DNA of 64,000 nt from Parasedimentitalea denitrificans (GTDB taxonomy: Bacteria; Pseudomonadota; Alphaproteobacteria; Rhodobacterales; Rhodobacteraceae): contig NZ_QHLQ01000007.1 of assembly GCF_011813015.1 (NCBI RefSeq), forward strand, positions 62,001 through 126,000. Direction: 5' to 3'. This document shows positions 17,229 through 26,330 of the stretch, in pieces. Position numbers and translations under genes: made by a program. Position 1 is the first letter of the stretch; every line of letters starts with the position of its first letter. The notes under the pieces are model-generated. The model was not told the DNA's origin. It saw only the letters and a list, made by a program, of their open reading frames with translations, and ran no database searches.

Positions 17229-19013
17229 CTATTCGCCCAGCGCAATGCCCTCACGACGTGGATCGGCCGCACCCAGCAGTGTGTCACCAATCTCGATGGC
17301 ATGCAGGCCCGAGTTCAGCCCCCTAAAACTTACCTCATAGCCGATCTGGGTTAGTGTCTCTTCCAACATTTCGGCATCTGTGCCCTCTTCCAGATCATAC
17401 TTGCCAAACCGGTTCACCGCATGGGGCAAAGAAATGGCCTGCTGCACGTTCAAACCCCAGTCCGCCCAAGCAATGATCGAACTGGCGACATAGCCGATGA
17501 TCCGACTGCCACCAGGGGAACCAATGGCCATCACCGGTTTGCCCTCTTTCATCACTATGGTCGGCGCCATGGACGAACGCGGGCGCTTACCCGGCTCCAG
17601 TCGGTTGGCAATCGGCACCCCATCGCGGTGGCTGCGGAATGAGAAATCGGTCAACTCGTTGTTCAGCAAGAACCCGTGCACCATCAGCCGAGAACCAAAG
17701 GCGTTTTCAATGGTTGTCGTCATCGACAGCACGTTGCCATACTGGTCAACAATCGAGATATGCGAGGTCGACGGCAGCTCTATCGACTCGTCATCAGCCC
17801 AAAGCGCATGGTCAAATTCAGGCGACCCCGGCGCCACTTCGGGCAGAGCATCATCACCGGATAACAGGGCAGCCCGCTGCGTCAGGTATTCAGCATCCAC
17901 CAAGCCGTTGGTGGGCATCGGTACATAATCGCTATCGGCCATGTACCGGCCACGGTCAGCAAAGGCGAGCCGCGAGGCATCCCCGATCAACCGCCAGCTC
18001 TCGGGATTGTCAGCGCCCAACGCGGCCAGATCATAGTGACCGACCATCCCCAATATCTGCCCAACCGTCAGCGCGCCCGAGGATGGTGGCCCCATGCCAC
18101 ACACATCAAACGATCGGTATTCAACACAAACCGGTTCGCGTTCCTTGACCTGATACACTGCCATATCCAGCAACGACAAAACGCCCGGATTGCCCGGTGC
18201 ATGGGTCACAGCGCCGACTATCTCATCCGCGATGCGGCCAAAGTAGAAACCTTCGGCGCCTTTTTCGGCCAACACGCCAAGGGTATGGGCGTATTCGTCG
18301 TTGGACAGCAGATCCCCCGCTTGCAATGCTACCCCATCTGGGAAGAAATAATCCGCCGTGCTTGGAAACCGCGACAGCCGATCTGCGTCACGTTCGATCA
18401 AACTGGCCAACCGAGGGGACACATTGAACCCATCCTTGGCCAGCTTCGTTCCGGCCTCAAACAGGGTTGCCCATTCCGCACGTCCCCAACGGCGATGTGC
18501 CTCGGCCATCAAGGCTGGCGTGCCGGGGGTGCCAACCGAACGACCACCCACAACGGCATCAAAAAACTTCAGCGGTTCGCCATTGTCATCCTGAAATAAG
18601 GTTGGCGTCGCCGCCAGAGGCGCGGTTTCACGTCCATCCAGCGTTGTCAGCTTGCCGCTTTCGGCATCGTACCAAACCAAAAAGGCACCACCACCCAGTC
18701 CCGATGACTGAGGTTCAACCAGTCCCAGTACAACCTGCACGGCCACCATCGCATCCGCCGCAGATCCACCAGCACGCAACACCTCGGCCCCGACCTCAAC
18801 CGCGTGGGGGTTGGCTGCGGCAATCATCCAGTTCTCGGCCTCAACCGGTTTGTCCGCCATTTTAGCCTTCAGCGAAGCCGCCACCGCAGGCGACAGAGTT
18901 TCAAACACACCACTTGTCGCTGATTCCGGCGCTACCGCATCCGCTGCTTGCTGCGCATAGGCTTGGGTTGCAATTGCAGTACTGGCCAATAGACCTAGAA
19001 AAATATGACGCAT
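17229..19013 (-). CDS. ggt: gamma-glutamyltransferase (proenzyme)
   Basis: A 594-residue periplasmic enzyme that hydrolyses or transfers the gamma-glutamyl group of glutathione. It starts at ATG 19013 behind GGAGG, giving a clean signal peptide MRHIFLGLLASTAIATQAYA. The self-processing Thr is T416 in the segment STSHISIVDQYGN, aligned with TTH of E. coli Ggt; small-subunit features FGSRL and LLNNELTDFSF and the GSPGGSRIIGYV oxyanion region follow. The longer frame to 19088 is not used. Next to the D-lactate dehydrogenase gene, about 100 bases apart, without obvious functional link. Confidence 0.93.
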   Translation of the reverse strand: MRHIFLGLLASTAIATQAYAQQAADAVAPESATSGVFETLSPAVAASLKAKMADKPVEAENWMIAAANPHAVEVGAEVLRAGGSAADAMVAVQVVLGLVEPQSSGLGGGAFLVWYDAESGKLTTLDGRETAPLAATPTLFQDDNGEPLKFFDAVVGGRSVGTPGTPALMAEAHRRWGRAEWATLFEAGTKLAKDGFNVSPRLASLIERDADRLSRFPSTADYFFPDGVALQAGDLLSNDEYAHTLGVLAEKGAEGFYFGRIADEIVGAVTHAPGNPGVLSLLDMAVYQVKEREPVCVEYRSFDVCGMGPPSSGALTVGQILGMVGHYDLAALGADNPESWRLIGDASRLAFADRGRYMADSDYVPMPTNGLVDAEYLTQRAALLSGDDALPEVAPGSPEFDHALWADDESIELPSTSHISIVDQYGNVLSMTTTIENAFGSRLMVHGFLLNNELTDFSFRSHRDGVPIANRLEPGKRPRSSMAPTIVMKEGKPVMAIGSPGGSRIIGYVASSIIAWADWGLNVQQAISLPHAVNRFGKYDLEEGTDAEMLEETLTQIGYEVSFRGLNSGLHAIEIGDTLLGAADPRREGIALGE

Positions 19014-19239
19014 AATTACCTCCAAACAAACCGAATAGGAGGAGCCTAGGCAAGCGGAGCAAAAAACTGAACCGTTTTTCAGCTCCAAACGCTCCGCACT
19101 CCTAACCTTCCCATCCTAATCAGCACCTTAGAATTTTCTGGAAAACACGACCACGAGGTTCCCCCTCGTTAGGCTCAAGATCGTCAGGAGGCAGAAAAAG
19201 GCTTGATCAGACTTAAATTTAACTCCACTAGAAGTACTA

Positions 19240-19259
19240 GGCGTTCCACTTGGAACGCC
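19240..19259. promoter_or_regulatory. perfect palindrome upstream of the methyltransferase gene
   Basis: GGCGTTCCA (19240-19248), spacer CT, TGGAACGCC (19251-19259): nine-base arms, 33 bases before the methyltransferase ATG. It could be an operator or a 5' hairpin. The left half with one flanking base (AGGCGTTCCACT, 19239-19250) recurs at 19346-19357 inside the gene. Confidence 0.5.
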
Positions 19260-19291
19260 GAATAAACAGCGCCCACGAAGCAGGATTATTC

Positions 19292-20263
19292 ATGAGTTCT
19301 CGAGCACTAAAACACTTCAGGTTTGGCAAAATTTTCGGATTTATCAGGCGTTCCACTAGCAGCCGACGCCAACAGATCAGACAAGTCCGAGAACTCTATT
19401 TGAAAACAGATTTGGTAACAAAGGGCTGCATCTTATGCAGTGGGGAAAACTTTAGCCTCCTGGCCGAGTGCGACCGCTATGGCTTTGACCTTAATAAGCA
19501 AATTTGCGACGATTGCGGCCTAGTTCAAACCTACCCAGCGCTGAGCCAAAGTTTTCTCAACGAATTCTACGAAAATCACTACAGGAAGCTTTACACAAAA
19601 TCGTTGGACGTGGACTATGCTAAGTTCAGCGAAGAGCAGGAAGAAAAAGGCGAGCGATTTCTTGGCTTTCTGAACACCGCAATTTCGGGCCAGAGCTTGT
19701 CAAACTTCAGTATCATTGAAATTGGATGCTCGTCCGGTGGAATTCTGAATTACTTGTCGGCGCACTGTAAGGCGGTACAAGGGTGTGATTTGGATGCGAA
19801 TGCAATTCAGTTCGCCCGAGACACTCATTCGTTAAACGCCGAGGTTGCGCATTTTCCTTCGACGATACCTAGCGGGCCAAAAATCTTTATTCTTTCCCAT
19901 GTACTTGAGCATGTCCCTAACCCCAAAGATCTATTGCATCGCATCCGTTCAGCGATGACGCCAGAAGACTACGCCTTTGTAGAAGTTCCAGGTTTGAACA
20001 TTGTCGCAGATGGATCTTACAGTAACGATCTGAGATCGTACTTTCATATAGCTCATGTTGCTGACTACACCGCTTCCACCCTAGCTTCGATGATGACGAG
20101 TTGCCGCTTTGAAACGGTCACCTGTGATGAAACTGTAACCGGATTGTTCAAGCGGTCGGAGAACTCGGAAGGTGAGGTAGTAAAAAGCCCCGGTGATTCC
20201 GTCGGCAACGTACTTAAAATTGAAAAGACATTCCGCGTTTTCGGCTCTAAAAAATCAACCTAA
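19292..20263 (+). CDS. zinc-ribbon class I SAM methyltransferase
   Basis: A 323-residue protein with an N-terminal basic region, a zinc-ribbon with C46-x2-C49 and C72-x2-C75 (CILC ... CDDC), then a methyltransferase domain with FSIIEIGCSSGGILNYL, the acidic VQGCDLDANAI and ILSHVLEHVPNPKDLL. This architecture is that of sugar or cell-surface-linked C-methyltransferases (methyltransferase-13/14 style groups), but no NDP-sugar gene is nearby. ATG 19292 (AGGA upstream) is preferred to the TTG frame start at 19250, which lies inside a palindrome. Base composition is AT-richer than neighbours, which suggests transfer. Its 3' end overlaps the convergent thpR gene by nine bases. Confidence 0.75.
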   Translation: MSSRALKHFRFGKIFGFIRRSTSSRRQQIRQVRELYLKTDLVTKGCILCSGENFSLLAECDRYGFDLNKQICDDCGLVQTYPALSQSFLNEFYENHYRKLYTKSLDVDYAKFSEEQEEKGERFLGFLNTAISGQSLSNFSIIEIGCSSGGILNYLSAHCKAVQGCDLDANAIQFARDTHSLNAEVAHFPSTIPSGPKIFILSHVLEHVPNPKDLLHRIRSAMTPEDYAFVEVPGLNIVADGSYSNDLRSYFHIAHVADYTASTLASMMTSCRFETVTCDETVTGLFKRSENSEGEVVKSPGDSVGNVLKIEKTFRVFGSKKST

Positions 20264-20806
20264 ATCAATCCCACCGTAATCCGCCAGTGGCTCGTAAATT
20301 GCCCCATCGCGGTGCAATGTGGATTGAAACATCGAAAACCCAGCTACCGAAAAGCTTGGAATATCCACTTGGCTATGGTCTGCGATAAAACCCTCAAGGC
20401 GTTCAGCGTCCCGCCATTGCAATCCACGTCCGAACCGCGCCAACGTCACATGCGGCCTATAGCGTTGCCGGGCCAGTACGATACCTGTGCGATGCGCAGC
20501 ACGACGTACCTGTTGGTGTAGATCCGTCAGCACCTTGTTTTCAGCGATACGTGCAAACAGAACCTTAGGTGCACCTGTTCCAAAACTGCCAAGCCCGTCA
20601 AAACCCAGCTCAAACTCATGAACCGGGATATCTGTTAGTTCGTAGTGCAGGTCTTCCAGTTGCGCGTCAGACTGATCACCCAGAAACACCAGTGTCAGGT
20701 GCAGGTTTTCCTCGAGGGTTGGCCTGCCGACAGGTAGGGACAATGCCACCTGAGACAGGGCAGACGTGACCTGATCAGGCAGCTCAATCGCCAGGAAGGC
20801 ACGCAT
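20255..20806 (-). CDS. thpR: RNA 2',3'-cyclic phosphodiesterase
   Basis: A 183-residue 2H phosphoesterase with both HxTx signatures: HLTL at residues 36-39 (ENLHLTLVFLGD) and HVTL near residue 128 (YRPHVTLARFGRG). Family members open 2',3'-cyclic phosphate ends of RNA to 2'-phosphate. Start has GGGGGAA upstream. It overlaps the convergent methyltransferase gene and follows the hydroxyacid dehydrogenase gene by about 20 bases on the same strand, so the two leftward genes may be co-transcribed. Confidence 0.9.
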   Translation of the reverse strand: MRAFLAIELPDQVTSALSQVALSLPVGRPTLEENLHLTLVFLGDQSDAQLEDLHYELTDIPVHEFELGFDGLGSFGTGAPKVLFARIAENKVLTDLHQQVRRAAHRTGIVLARQRYRPHVTLARFGRGLQWRDAERLEGFIADHSQVDIPSFSVAGFSMFQSTLHRDGAIYEPLADYGGIDLG

Positions 20807-20827
20807 CCCAATTCCCCCTGCAGGCCA

Positions 20828-21814
20828 TCAGAGCATCGCAGGCACAACCTGATCTGGTGGTCTGTGGCCGTCCTCAAATGTCTTGATGTTCAGCAGGACC
20901 TTTTCACCGGTCTCAATCCGCCCTTCCAGTGTCGCGGACCCCATATGCGGCAGTAGCACCACATTGAGCTGCTCGCGCAGTTGCGGGTTGATGTTGGTGC
21001 CCTGCTCATAGACATCCAGACCAGCACCGGCGATTTCACCCGCGCGCAGCATCCGTGTCAGTGCCGTTTCATCGATCACTTCCCCACGAGAGGTGTTCAC
21101 GATCACCGCCTCTGGCTTCATCAATTTCAGACGGCGGGCGTTCATCAGGTGAAAGGTCGAAGGCGTCGATGGGCAGTTGATCGAGATGACATCCATTCGG
21201 GCCACCATCTGATCCAGACTTTCCCAATAGGTCGCTTCAAGCGCCTGTTCGGTTTCACTGCGCAAACGACGGCGATTGTGGTAATGCACCTGCATGCCAA
21301 AGGCGGATGCTCGGCGCGCCACGGCCTGACCAATGCTCCCCATGCCCAAAATGCCAAGACGACGGCCAGCTATACGACCACCCAGCAGGGCTGTTGGCGA
21401 CCACCCCTGCCATTCGCCCTTTTGCATGATCGACAGGCCTTCGGGAATGCGGCGCACCACTGCCATGATCAACGCCATAGTCATGTCGGCTGTATCATCG
21501 GTCAGCACGCCCGGAGTGTTAGACACCAAAATTCCGCGTTGGCGGGCGGTAGCCACATCAATGTGGTCGACCCCAGCGCCGAAATTAGCGATCAATTTCA
21601 ATCGCTCACCGGCTTGCCCCAGCAAACGCGCATCAATGTTGTCTGTCACAGTCGGCACCAGCACATCTGCCTGCGACATCGCTTCGACCAATTCTGCGCG
21701 GCTTAATGGCGTGTCCTCGGTGCGCAAGGTAACATCAAATAATTCGCTCAACCGCTTCTCAACCGGTTCCGGCAACCGTCGCGTTACGACAACACTCAGA
21801 CGTTCTCTTGCCAC
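20828..21814 (-). CDS. D-2-hydroxyacid dehydrogenase (glyoxylate/hydroxypyruvate reductase type)
   Basis: A 328-residue NAD(P)-dependent reductase. NAD-binding loop LGILGMGSIGQAVARRA (about 153-169), the substrate/NAD residues NTSRGEVIDE (Arg), then GLDVYEQG (Glu region) and LLPHMGSAT with the catalytic His, in the order and spacing of the family. Early motif ANFGAGVDHID is also standard. The gene starts at GTG 21812-21814 behind GGGAG; an ATG 14 bases upstream is out of frame. Substrate is probably glyoxylate or hydroxypyruvate. Confidence 0.88.
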   Translation of the reverse strand: MARERLSVVVTRRLPEPVEKRLSELFDVTLRTEDTPLSRAELVEAMSQADVLVPTVTDNIDARLLGQAGERLKLIANFGAGVDHIDVATARQRGILVSNTPGVLTDDTADMTMALIMAVVRRIPEGLSIMQKGEWQGWSPTALLGGRIAGRRLGILGMGSIGQAVARRASAFGMQVHYHNRRRLRSETEQALEATYWESLDQMVARMDVISINCPSTPSTFHLMNARRLKLMKPEAVIVNTSRGEVIDETALTRMLRAGEIAGAGLDVYEQGTNINPQLREQLNVVLLPHMGSATLEGRIETGEKVLLNIKTFEDGHRPPDQVVPAML

Positions 21815-22023
21815 TTGCCCACTCCCATAGCATTTCTATTTAGCCTGTTTTGTGCCATCGTGGCGCAGGATGGCACAGGGCACAAGAACCCTTGCATCCC
21901 ATCGATGCCAAGTGACGCAGTTTTCTGGAACCAGCCCGCGGGATCCCCGGCAGAGGCAACGGCAAGAAAACGCTTCAGGCGCGGTGGAAAACAGGCAACG
22001 ATAACAAGAGCGAGCAGCAGGCA

Positions 22024-22554
22024 GTGACATTTTCGGTTTTAAGATTGCGCCCTTTGGTGGCAGCGCTGTGCGTGCTGCTTATGTCCTCCGTCACCCATGC
22101 GGCTGCAAACACGGCACCAGATCAGATTCGCGGCTCGGTGACCAACCTGCCCTTGCCCCGTTATGTGTCGATGAAGGCGTCAGAGGGCAACGTTCGCCGT
22201 GGCCCGTCGCTGACTCATCGGATCGACTGGGTGTTTAAACGCCGTGACATGCCGCTGGAAATCACCGCCGAGTACGGACATTGGCGCCGGGTTCGCGACC
22301 GCGATGGCGTTGGCGGCTGGGTGCATTATGCGCTGCTGTCAGGTACCCGCACCGTGTTGATCGAAGAAGACATGCTGACCGTTCGGGCACAGCCCAACGA
22401 AACCGCGCCAATTACTGCCGCCTTTGAACTGGGCGTGGTTGCACGACTAGGATCATGCTCACAGAACTGGTGCCGCATCTCCGCAGGCGGCTACCGTGGC
22501 TGGGCGCCAAAGGCAAAACTATGGGGTGTTACCCCAGAAGAACTGCGCGAGTAA
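22024..22554 (+). CDS. exported bacterial SH3-domain protein
   Basis: 176 residues starting at GTG 22024, with a signal peptide (LVAALCVLLMSSVTHAAA). Two SH3-like repeats follow: YVSMKASEGNVRRGPSLTHRI with DWVFKRRDMPLEI..YGHWRRVRDRDGVGGWVH, and TVLIEEDMLTVRAQPNETAPI with ...GWAPKAKLWGV. Such proteins act in the periplasm or envelope, probably binding peptidoglycan or another protein; no enzymatic motif is seen. Located between a leftward dehydrogenase and a rightward ABC importer. Confidence 0.8.
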   Translation: MTFSVLRLRPLVAALCVLLMSSVTHAAANTAPDQIRGSVTNLPLPRYVSMKASEGNVRRGPSLTHRIDWVFKRRDMPLEITAEYGHWRRVRDRDGVGGWVHYALLSGTRTVLIEEDMLTVRAQPNETAPITAAFELGVVARLGSCSQNWCRISAGGYRGWAPKAKLWGVTPEELRE

Positions 22555-22775
22555 TTTCCCCCGGCCGAGAGGCCCCTGTAACCTCGCCAATTTCCGCATA
22601 TTTTGACGGTTTTCGTGCGGAAATCGCACGTTCGCGGCGTTATTGAACATGATGAGCGATTTCCCAATTCCTTGGATTGACTTGGGTATCCCTGCGGTCA
22701 AGATATGGCCAATTGTTACCGCGACCATCCGATCGATACGTCGCGGCAAGGGCCATGACTTTGAGAGGGAAAACC

Positions 22776-23795
22776 ATGATTTCATTGAATCGCCGCAAGG
22801 CATTGGCACTGATGGGCGGCACTGTTGCTGCCGCTGGCCTGTCCACTCCGGCGCTGTCGCAGGTTCGCAAGATCACCGTAGGCGCACTGCGTTTCACCAG
22901 CCACTCCGCCAGCTTCATCGCGCTACAGCGTGACTATTTCAAAGAGGCCGGTCTGGATGTCGAACTAAAGTTCTTTCAGGCGGCCACACCAATGGCAGTG
23001 GCGATTGCCTCGGGTGATGTCGACTACGCCGTGACAGCCATGTCTGGCGGTCTGGTGTCATTGGCCGATAAGGGGGCGATCAAAATCATCGGTGGCGCAC
23101 TGTCCGAGGAAGCAGGCATCGACGGTCAGAAATACCTGGTCTCTGACGCGGCATTTCAGGCTGGTGTGACTAGCCCGGCCATGCTGGACGGCAAAAGCTA
23201 TGGCATCACCAGCGCCGGTTCGTCGTTCCACTACATGGGCTCTAAGCTGGCGCAAAAAGAAGGCATCTCGATGTCCTTCAAGCCGCTGCAAAAGGTCGGC
23301 GCCATCATCGGTGCGCTGAAATCGGGCCAGATTGATGCATGGTCGATCGTGCCGCACATTGCCAAGCCACTGGCTGGTTCCGGTGCAGTCCACATCATCG
23401 GCAACGTATCCGACGTTCTGCCCGACTATCAGGTTACCACCGTGTTCACCTCGGCCAAGAACGCTGCGGATGAACGTGGCATGACTGGTGATTTTCTGGC
23501 AGGCTTCTCCAAGGGTGTTTCCGATTACAACAGCACCATGATCGACCGCGCCCATGGCGATGACGGCGTGAACGAGATGGTCGATCTGATCCACAAGTAC
23601 GTTTATGCTGATCGCCCACGTGAAAAGGCGGCCAAGTCGATCATCAATGGCACCATGCGCCTGAACGAAGGCGCCGCGATGAACACCGCGTCCTTGCAAG
23701 ATCAGCTAAGCTGGTTCCAGTCCGAAGGTCTGGTTGGTGGTGACATCACCCTGGATACAGTTGTGGACAGCAGCTACGTCAAGACACTGGGTTAA
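22776..23795 (+). CDS. NMT1/SsuA-like ABC transporter substrate-binding protein
   Basis: A 339-residue periplasmic solute binder. The N-terminus MISLNRRKALALMGGTVAAAGLS...ALSQ is a signal sequence with a twin-Arg-like RR and a typical AxA-type end. The mature part starts VRKITVGALRFTSHSASFIALQRDYFKEAGLDVELKFF, characteristic of the NMT1/SsuA/TauA group that binds sulfonates, nitrate, or pyrimidine precursors. The ATG at 22776 has GAGAGGG upstream; longer frames are not supported. First gene of a three-gene importer; substrate not readable from sequence. Confidence 0.85.
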   Translation: MISLNRRKALALMGGTVAAAGLSTPALSQVRKITVGALRFTSHSASFIALQRDYFKEAGLDVELKFFQAATPMAVAIASGDVDYAVTAMSGGLVSLADKGAIKIIGGALSEEAGIDGQKYLVSDAAFQAGVTSPAMLDGKSYGITSAGSSFHYMGSKLAQKEGISMSFKPLQKVGAIIGALKSGQIDAWSIVPHIAKPLAGSGAVHIIGNVSDVLPDYQVTTVFTSAKNAADERGMTGDFLAGFSKGVSDYNSTMIDRAHGDDGVNEMVDLIHKYVYADRPREKAAKSIINGTMRLNEGAAMNTASLQDQLSWFQSEGLVGGDITLDTVVDSSYVKTLG

Positions 23796-23830
23796 TTTCA
23801 AAAGTCTTATGCCCGGCCGACAGGCCGGGC

Positions 23831-23885
23831 AGCGCCTGACCTTCCCCACGGGAAGGCGCTTTGCACCTCCCCAAGGTCAAGCGCC
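23831..23885. repeat. GC-rich interspersed palindromic repeat, copy A
   Basis: Between the binding-protein and ATPase genes. Contains GCGCCTGACCTTCCCC, a GGGAAGGCGC core and CCCCAAGGTCAAGCGC; TGACCTT and AAGGTCA form the outer arms. The same block, in either orientation, recurs at 49.4, 50.1 and 53.2 kb and in halves at 25.5, 28.0 and 53.4 kb. Confidence 0.7.
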
Positions 23886-23943
23886 GCCCTGCTCCCCATA
23901 GTGTCATGGCATTTTCAGATCCAACACCCACAGGACGTTACCT

Positions 23944-24711
23944 ATGGACATCCGCCTATCAGGCGTCAGCCACCGCTATGACCAAACCGAAGTCTTGCGG
24001 GACATTTCGCTTGAAATCCCATCCGGCAAAATTGTCTGCATCGTTGGCCCATCAGGCTGTGGAAAATCCACCCTTCTGCGCCTGATCGGCGGTCTGGAAC
24101 AGCCCAGCGCTGGCGAGATCCTGCAGGTCGGCACTCCACCGACCGATTGCCTGAACCCGCTGACCTATGTCTTTCAGGATTTTGCCCTGCTGCCCTGGCG
24201 CACTGTGCATGGCAATATCTCTCTGGTGCTAGAGGATCACGGCATTCCTAGCCAAGACGCCGATGACATCATCCAGAACGTGCTAGCCCGCACCAAGCTT
24301 AGCGATTTTGCCAAGGCCCTGCCCAAGCAACTGTCCGGCGGCATGAAACAACGGGTGGCAATCGCACGCGCACTAGCCGTGAACCCGGCAGTCATGCTGA
24401 TGGACGAACCCCTGTCCGCGCTCGACAGTCAAACCCGCGAGTTGCTGATGGACGATCTGGTCAACCTATGGACCCGCACACCTTTCACCGCCGTCTACGT
24501 CACCCACAATCTGGCCGAGGCCGTGCGTCTAGGCCATTCCATCGTAGTGATGTCCCGACGCCCCGGCGAGATCCGCGAGATCGTGCATTTGGACCAACCA
24601 CTGGAACAACGTGGGCTGGGCAATGTCGAGATGGAAGAAAAACAGAAATACCTGTGGCAGCTGATGCGCGAAGAAGCGCAGGCAGCAGATGCGGAGCTGA
24701 TCCATGTCTGA
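23944..24711 (+). CDS. ABC transporter ATP-binding protein, SsuB/TauB-like
   Basis: A 255-residue ATPase with Walker A GPSGCGKST (36-44), Q-loop FQDFALLPW, signature LSGGMKQRVAIARAL, Walker B VMLMDEPLSALD and His-switch YVTHNLAEA. This set is that of nitrate/sulfonate/taurine importers. Energises the permease that follows, whose start overlaps the end of this gene by eight bases. The palindromic repeat lies just upstream, so expression relative to the binding protein may be reduced or separately controlled. Confidence 0.92.
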   Translation: MDIRLSGVSHRYDQTEVLRDISLEIPSGKIVCIVGPSGCGKSTLLRLIGGLEQPSAGEILQVGTPPTDCLNPLTYVFQDFALLPWRTVHGNISLVLEDHGIPSQDADDIIQNVLARTKLSDFAKALPKQLSGGMKQRVAIARALAVNPAVMLMDEPLSALDSQTRELLMDDLVNLWTRTPFTAVYVTHNLAEAVRLGHSIVVMSRRPGEIREIVHLDQPLEQRGLGNVEMEEKQKYLWQLMREEAQAADAELIHV

Positions 24712-25513
24712 CCAAGTCAACACCTTTACAATCCGCCCCGTCCCATTTCGCGGCGGCGGCTTTGCCCCCTCTTCGCGCCGCTGGGTTGGCTTGGTGGTCT
24801 TTGTCGTGCTCATCGCACTGGCCGAGATGGGGACCCGACAAGGGTGGATTTCGGCACTGACCCTGCCCAAACCCTCGGATGTGCTGAAAACCTTTGGCGA
24901 GCTCTACAGCACAGGCTTGCTGTGGAAACATCTGAGTGTGTCACTGTCCCGCCTGATCGTCGGCGCTGCGCTGGGGGCCAGCGTCGGTATCGCCGTGGGG
25001 GTAATGATCGGGTTGTTTTCCTATGTCCGCGCCGGGTTAGTGCCGCTGGTGGCTGCCCTGTTCCCAATTCCCAAAATCGCGCTGCTACCGTTGTTTGTGA
25101 TCTGGTTCGGCATTGATGAGGGCTCCAAATACGCGCTTATCGCCTTTGGCACTTTCACCCCCACCGTTGTCGCGACTTACGGCGCGGTGGACAATGTGGA
25201 TCGTGGTCTGATCCGTATGGGCCAAAGCTTTAACCTCAGTTGGTGGTCGATTGTGCGCAAGATCGTGCTGCCCGGCGCCATGCCCGGCATTCTGTCAGGG
25301 CTGCGCATTAGTCTGGCAATTGCCATCATCTTGCTGGTCGCGGCTGAAATGCTGGGCGCAGAATACGGAATTGGCGCCTATATCCTAGAGGCCGGATCAC
25401 TGTACGATCTAGAGCGCCTGTTTGCCGGGGTTACTATTTTGTCGATCCTGGGTGTGACGCTCAGCACTTGCATCGGACTAATCGAACGTCGGCTGTTACG
25501 CTGGCGCGTATAA
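24704..25513 (+). CDS. ABC transporter permease, SsuC/TauC-like
   Basis: A 269-residue membrane permease with about six helices and the coupling-helix segment RMGQSFNLSWWSIVRKIVLPGAMPGILSGLRISL (EAA-like loop, read with LPGAMPGILSGLR). It overlaps the ATPase gene by eight bases behind GGAG, confirming one operon. With the two upstream genes it forms a complete ABC importer for a small anion or heterocycle. Confidence 0.9.
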   Translation: MSDQVNTFTIRPVPFRGGGFAPSSRRWVGLVVFVVLIALAEMGTRQGWISALTLPKPSDVLKTFGELYSTGLLWKHLSVSLSRLIVGAALGASVGIAVGVMIGLFSYVRAGLVPLVAALFPIPKIALLPLFVIWFGIDEGSKYALIAFGTFTPTVVATYGAVDNVDRGLIRMGQSFNLSWWSIVRKIVLPGAMPGILSGLRISLAIAIILLVAAEMLGAEYGIGAYILEAGSLYDLERLFAGVTILSILGVTLSTCIGLIERRLLRWRV

Positions 25514-25536
25514 GCTGGCCAACCAAAAACCTAGAG

Positions 25537-25570
25537 AAGGTCAGGCGCGCCCGGCGTTGCCGCCGGGCGA
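25537..25570. repeat. interspersed palindromic repeat, partial copy E
   Basis: AAGGTCAGGCGC half-element followed by GCCCGGCG/CGCCGGGC arms, 24 bases after the ABC permease stop. It may double as a transcription terminator, but no U-run follows. Confidence 0.55.
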
Positions 25571-25595
25571 AACGGTATTAGGAGATCAGCCCGCC

Positions 25596-26204
25596 CTATG
25601 TGTGGCTCCAATCGTCAGGGTTATCCGACTTGTTCGGCGACAGGCCCAGAATGTCGCCCTTGGTTGAACAACCCAGCCCTAAAACAGTGCGGTTGGCGTA
25701 GTTAAAATAGGCCGTGACCTGATTGATCTCTAGCACTTCGCCGTCAGTATACCCCGCCGCACGCATTTGCAGCACAATGTCATGTGTCATCCCTCCGGGG
25801 TCACGGGTCAGCTGACGCGCATAGTCCATCGCCAGCCTCTGCGCCTCATCCAAAGGAGCGGCATCAATGTTTCGGGCCTCGATCGCTGCCCGCAATGCGT
25901 CGGCCTTGGCATCGTCCTGCAACAGGCGTTTCAGGCCTGAAAAGTGGTGTTCAACACAATAGTCGCAGTCGTTCAAACGGCTAACCCACACCCCCAGTGT
26001 TTCTAAAAACCACTTGGGAACGGTATTGCCCGTGTGATGCAACACATATTTGTAGATCGCCATGTGCCCCTCCATCGAATGGGGGCGCAGGCTGTGCATC
26101 ATCATGATGTTGTCGACGTTGTTATCGGGGCCTTTGACCCGGTCGTACAGCATCTTCAGCTTCCCCACCGCTTCGTCGTAGGGGATGGTTTTGATCCAGG
26201 CCAT
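25596..26204 (-). CDS. peroxidase-related carboxymuconolactone decarboxylase family protein
   Basis: A 202-residue all-helical protein from ATG 26204 (AAGGAGCC upstream). It carries C80-D-Y-C83 with His87 in NDCDYCVEHHFSGL, the CMD/AhpD-type redox motif, inside the longer two-unit peroxidase-related family. Alternative start at 26252 has no better site. Divergence or operon relation to the flavoprotein gene downstream (transcribed the same way, about 130 bases apart) may indicate a shared redox role, which is inference. Confidence 0.8.
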   Translation of the reverse strand: MAWIKTIPYDEAVGKLKMLYDRVKGPDNNVDNIMMMHSLRPHSMEGHMAIYKYVLHHTGNTVPKWFLETLGVWVSRLNDCDYCVEHHFSGLKRLLQDDAKADALRAAIEARNIDAAPLDEAQRLAMDYARQLTRDPGGMTHDIVLQMRAAGYTDGEVLEINQVTAYFNYANRTVLGLGCSTKGDILGLSPNKSDNPDDWSHT

Positions 26205-26330
26205 AAAAGGCTCCTTGATTTTAGTATTGCCGAAGTGTCGCCTCAAATTCATTGACGTGCAACGTCGAGGTGTAAATTTAGGGGAGGGAAACCACTTCGA
26301 TCTGTTTGCGCGGCTAGGTCAGGCGGCCCC

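Noticed and set aside
18036..18599. 187-codon plus-strand frame under ggt
   Set aside because: Antisense shadow; Arg/His-rich composition typical of a reversed high-GC gene.
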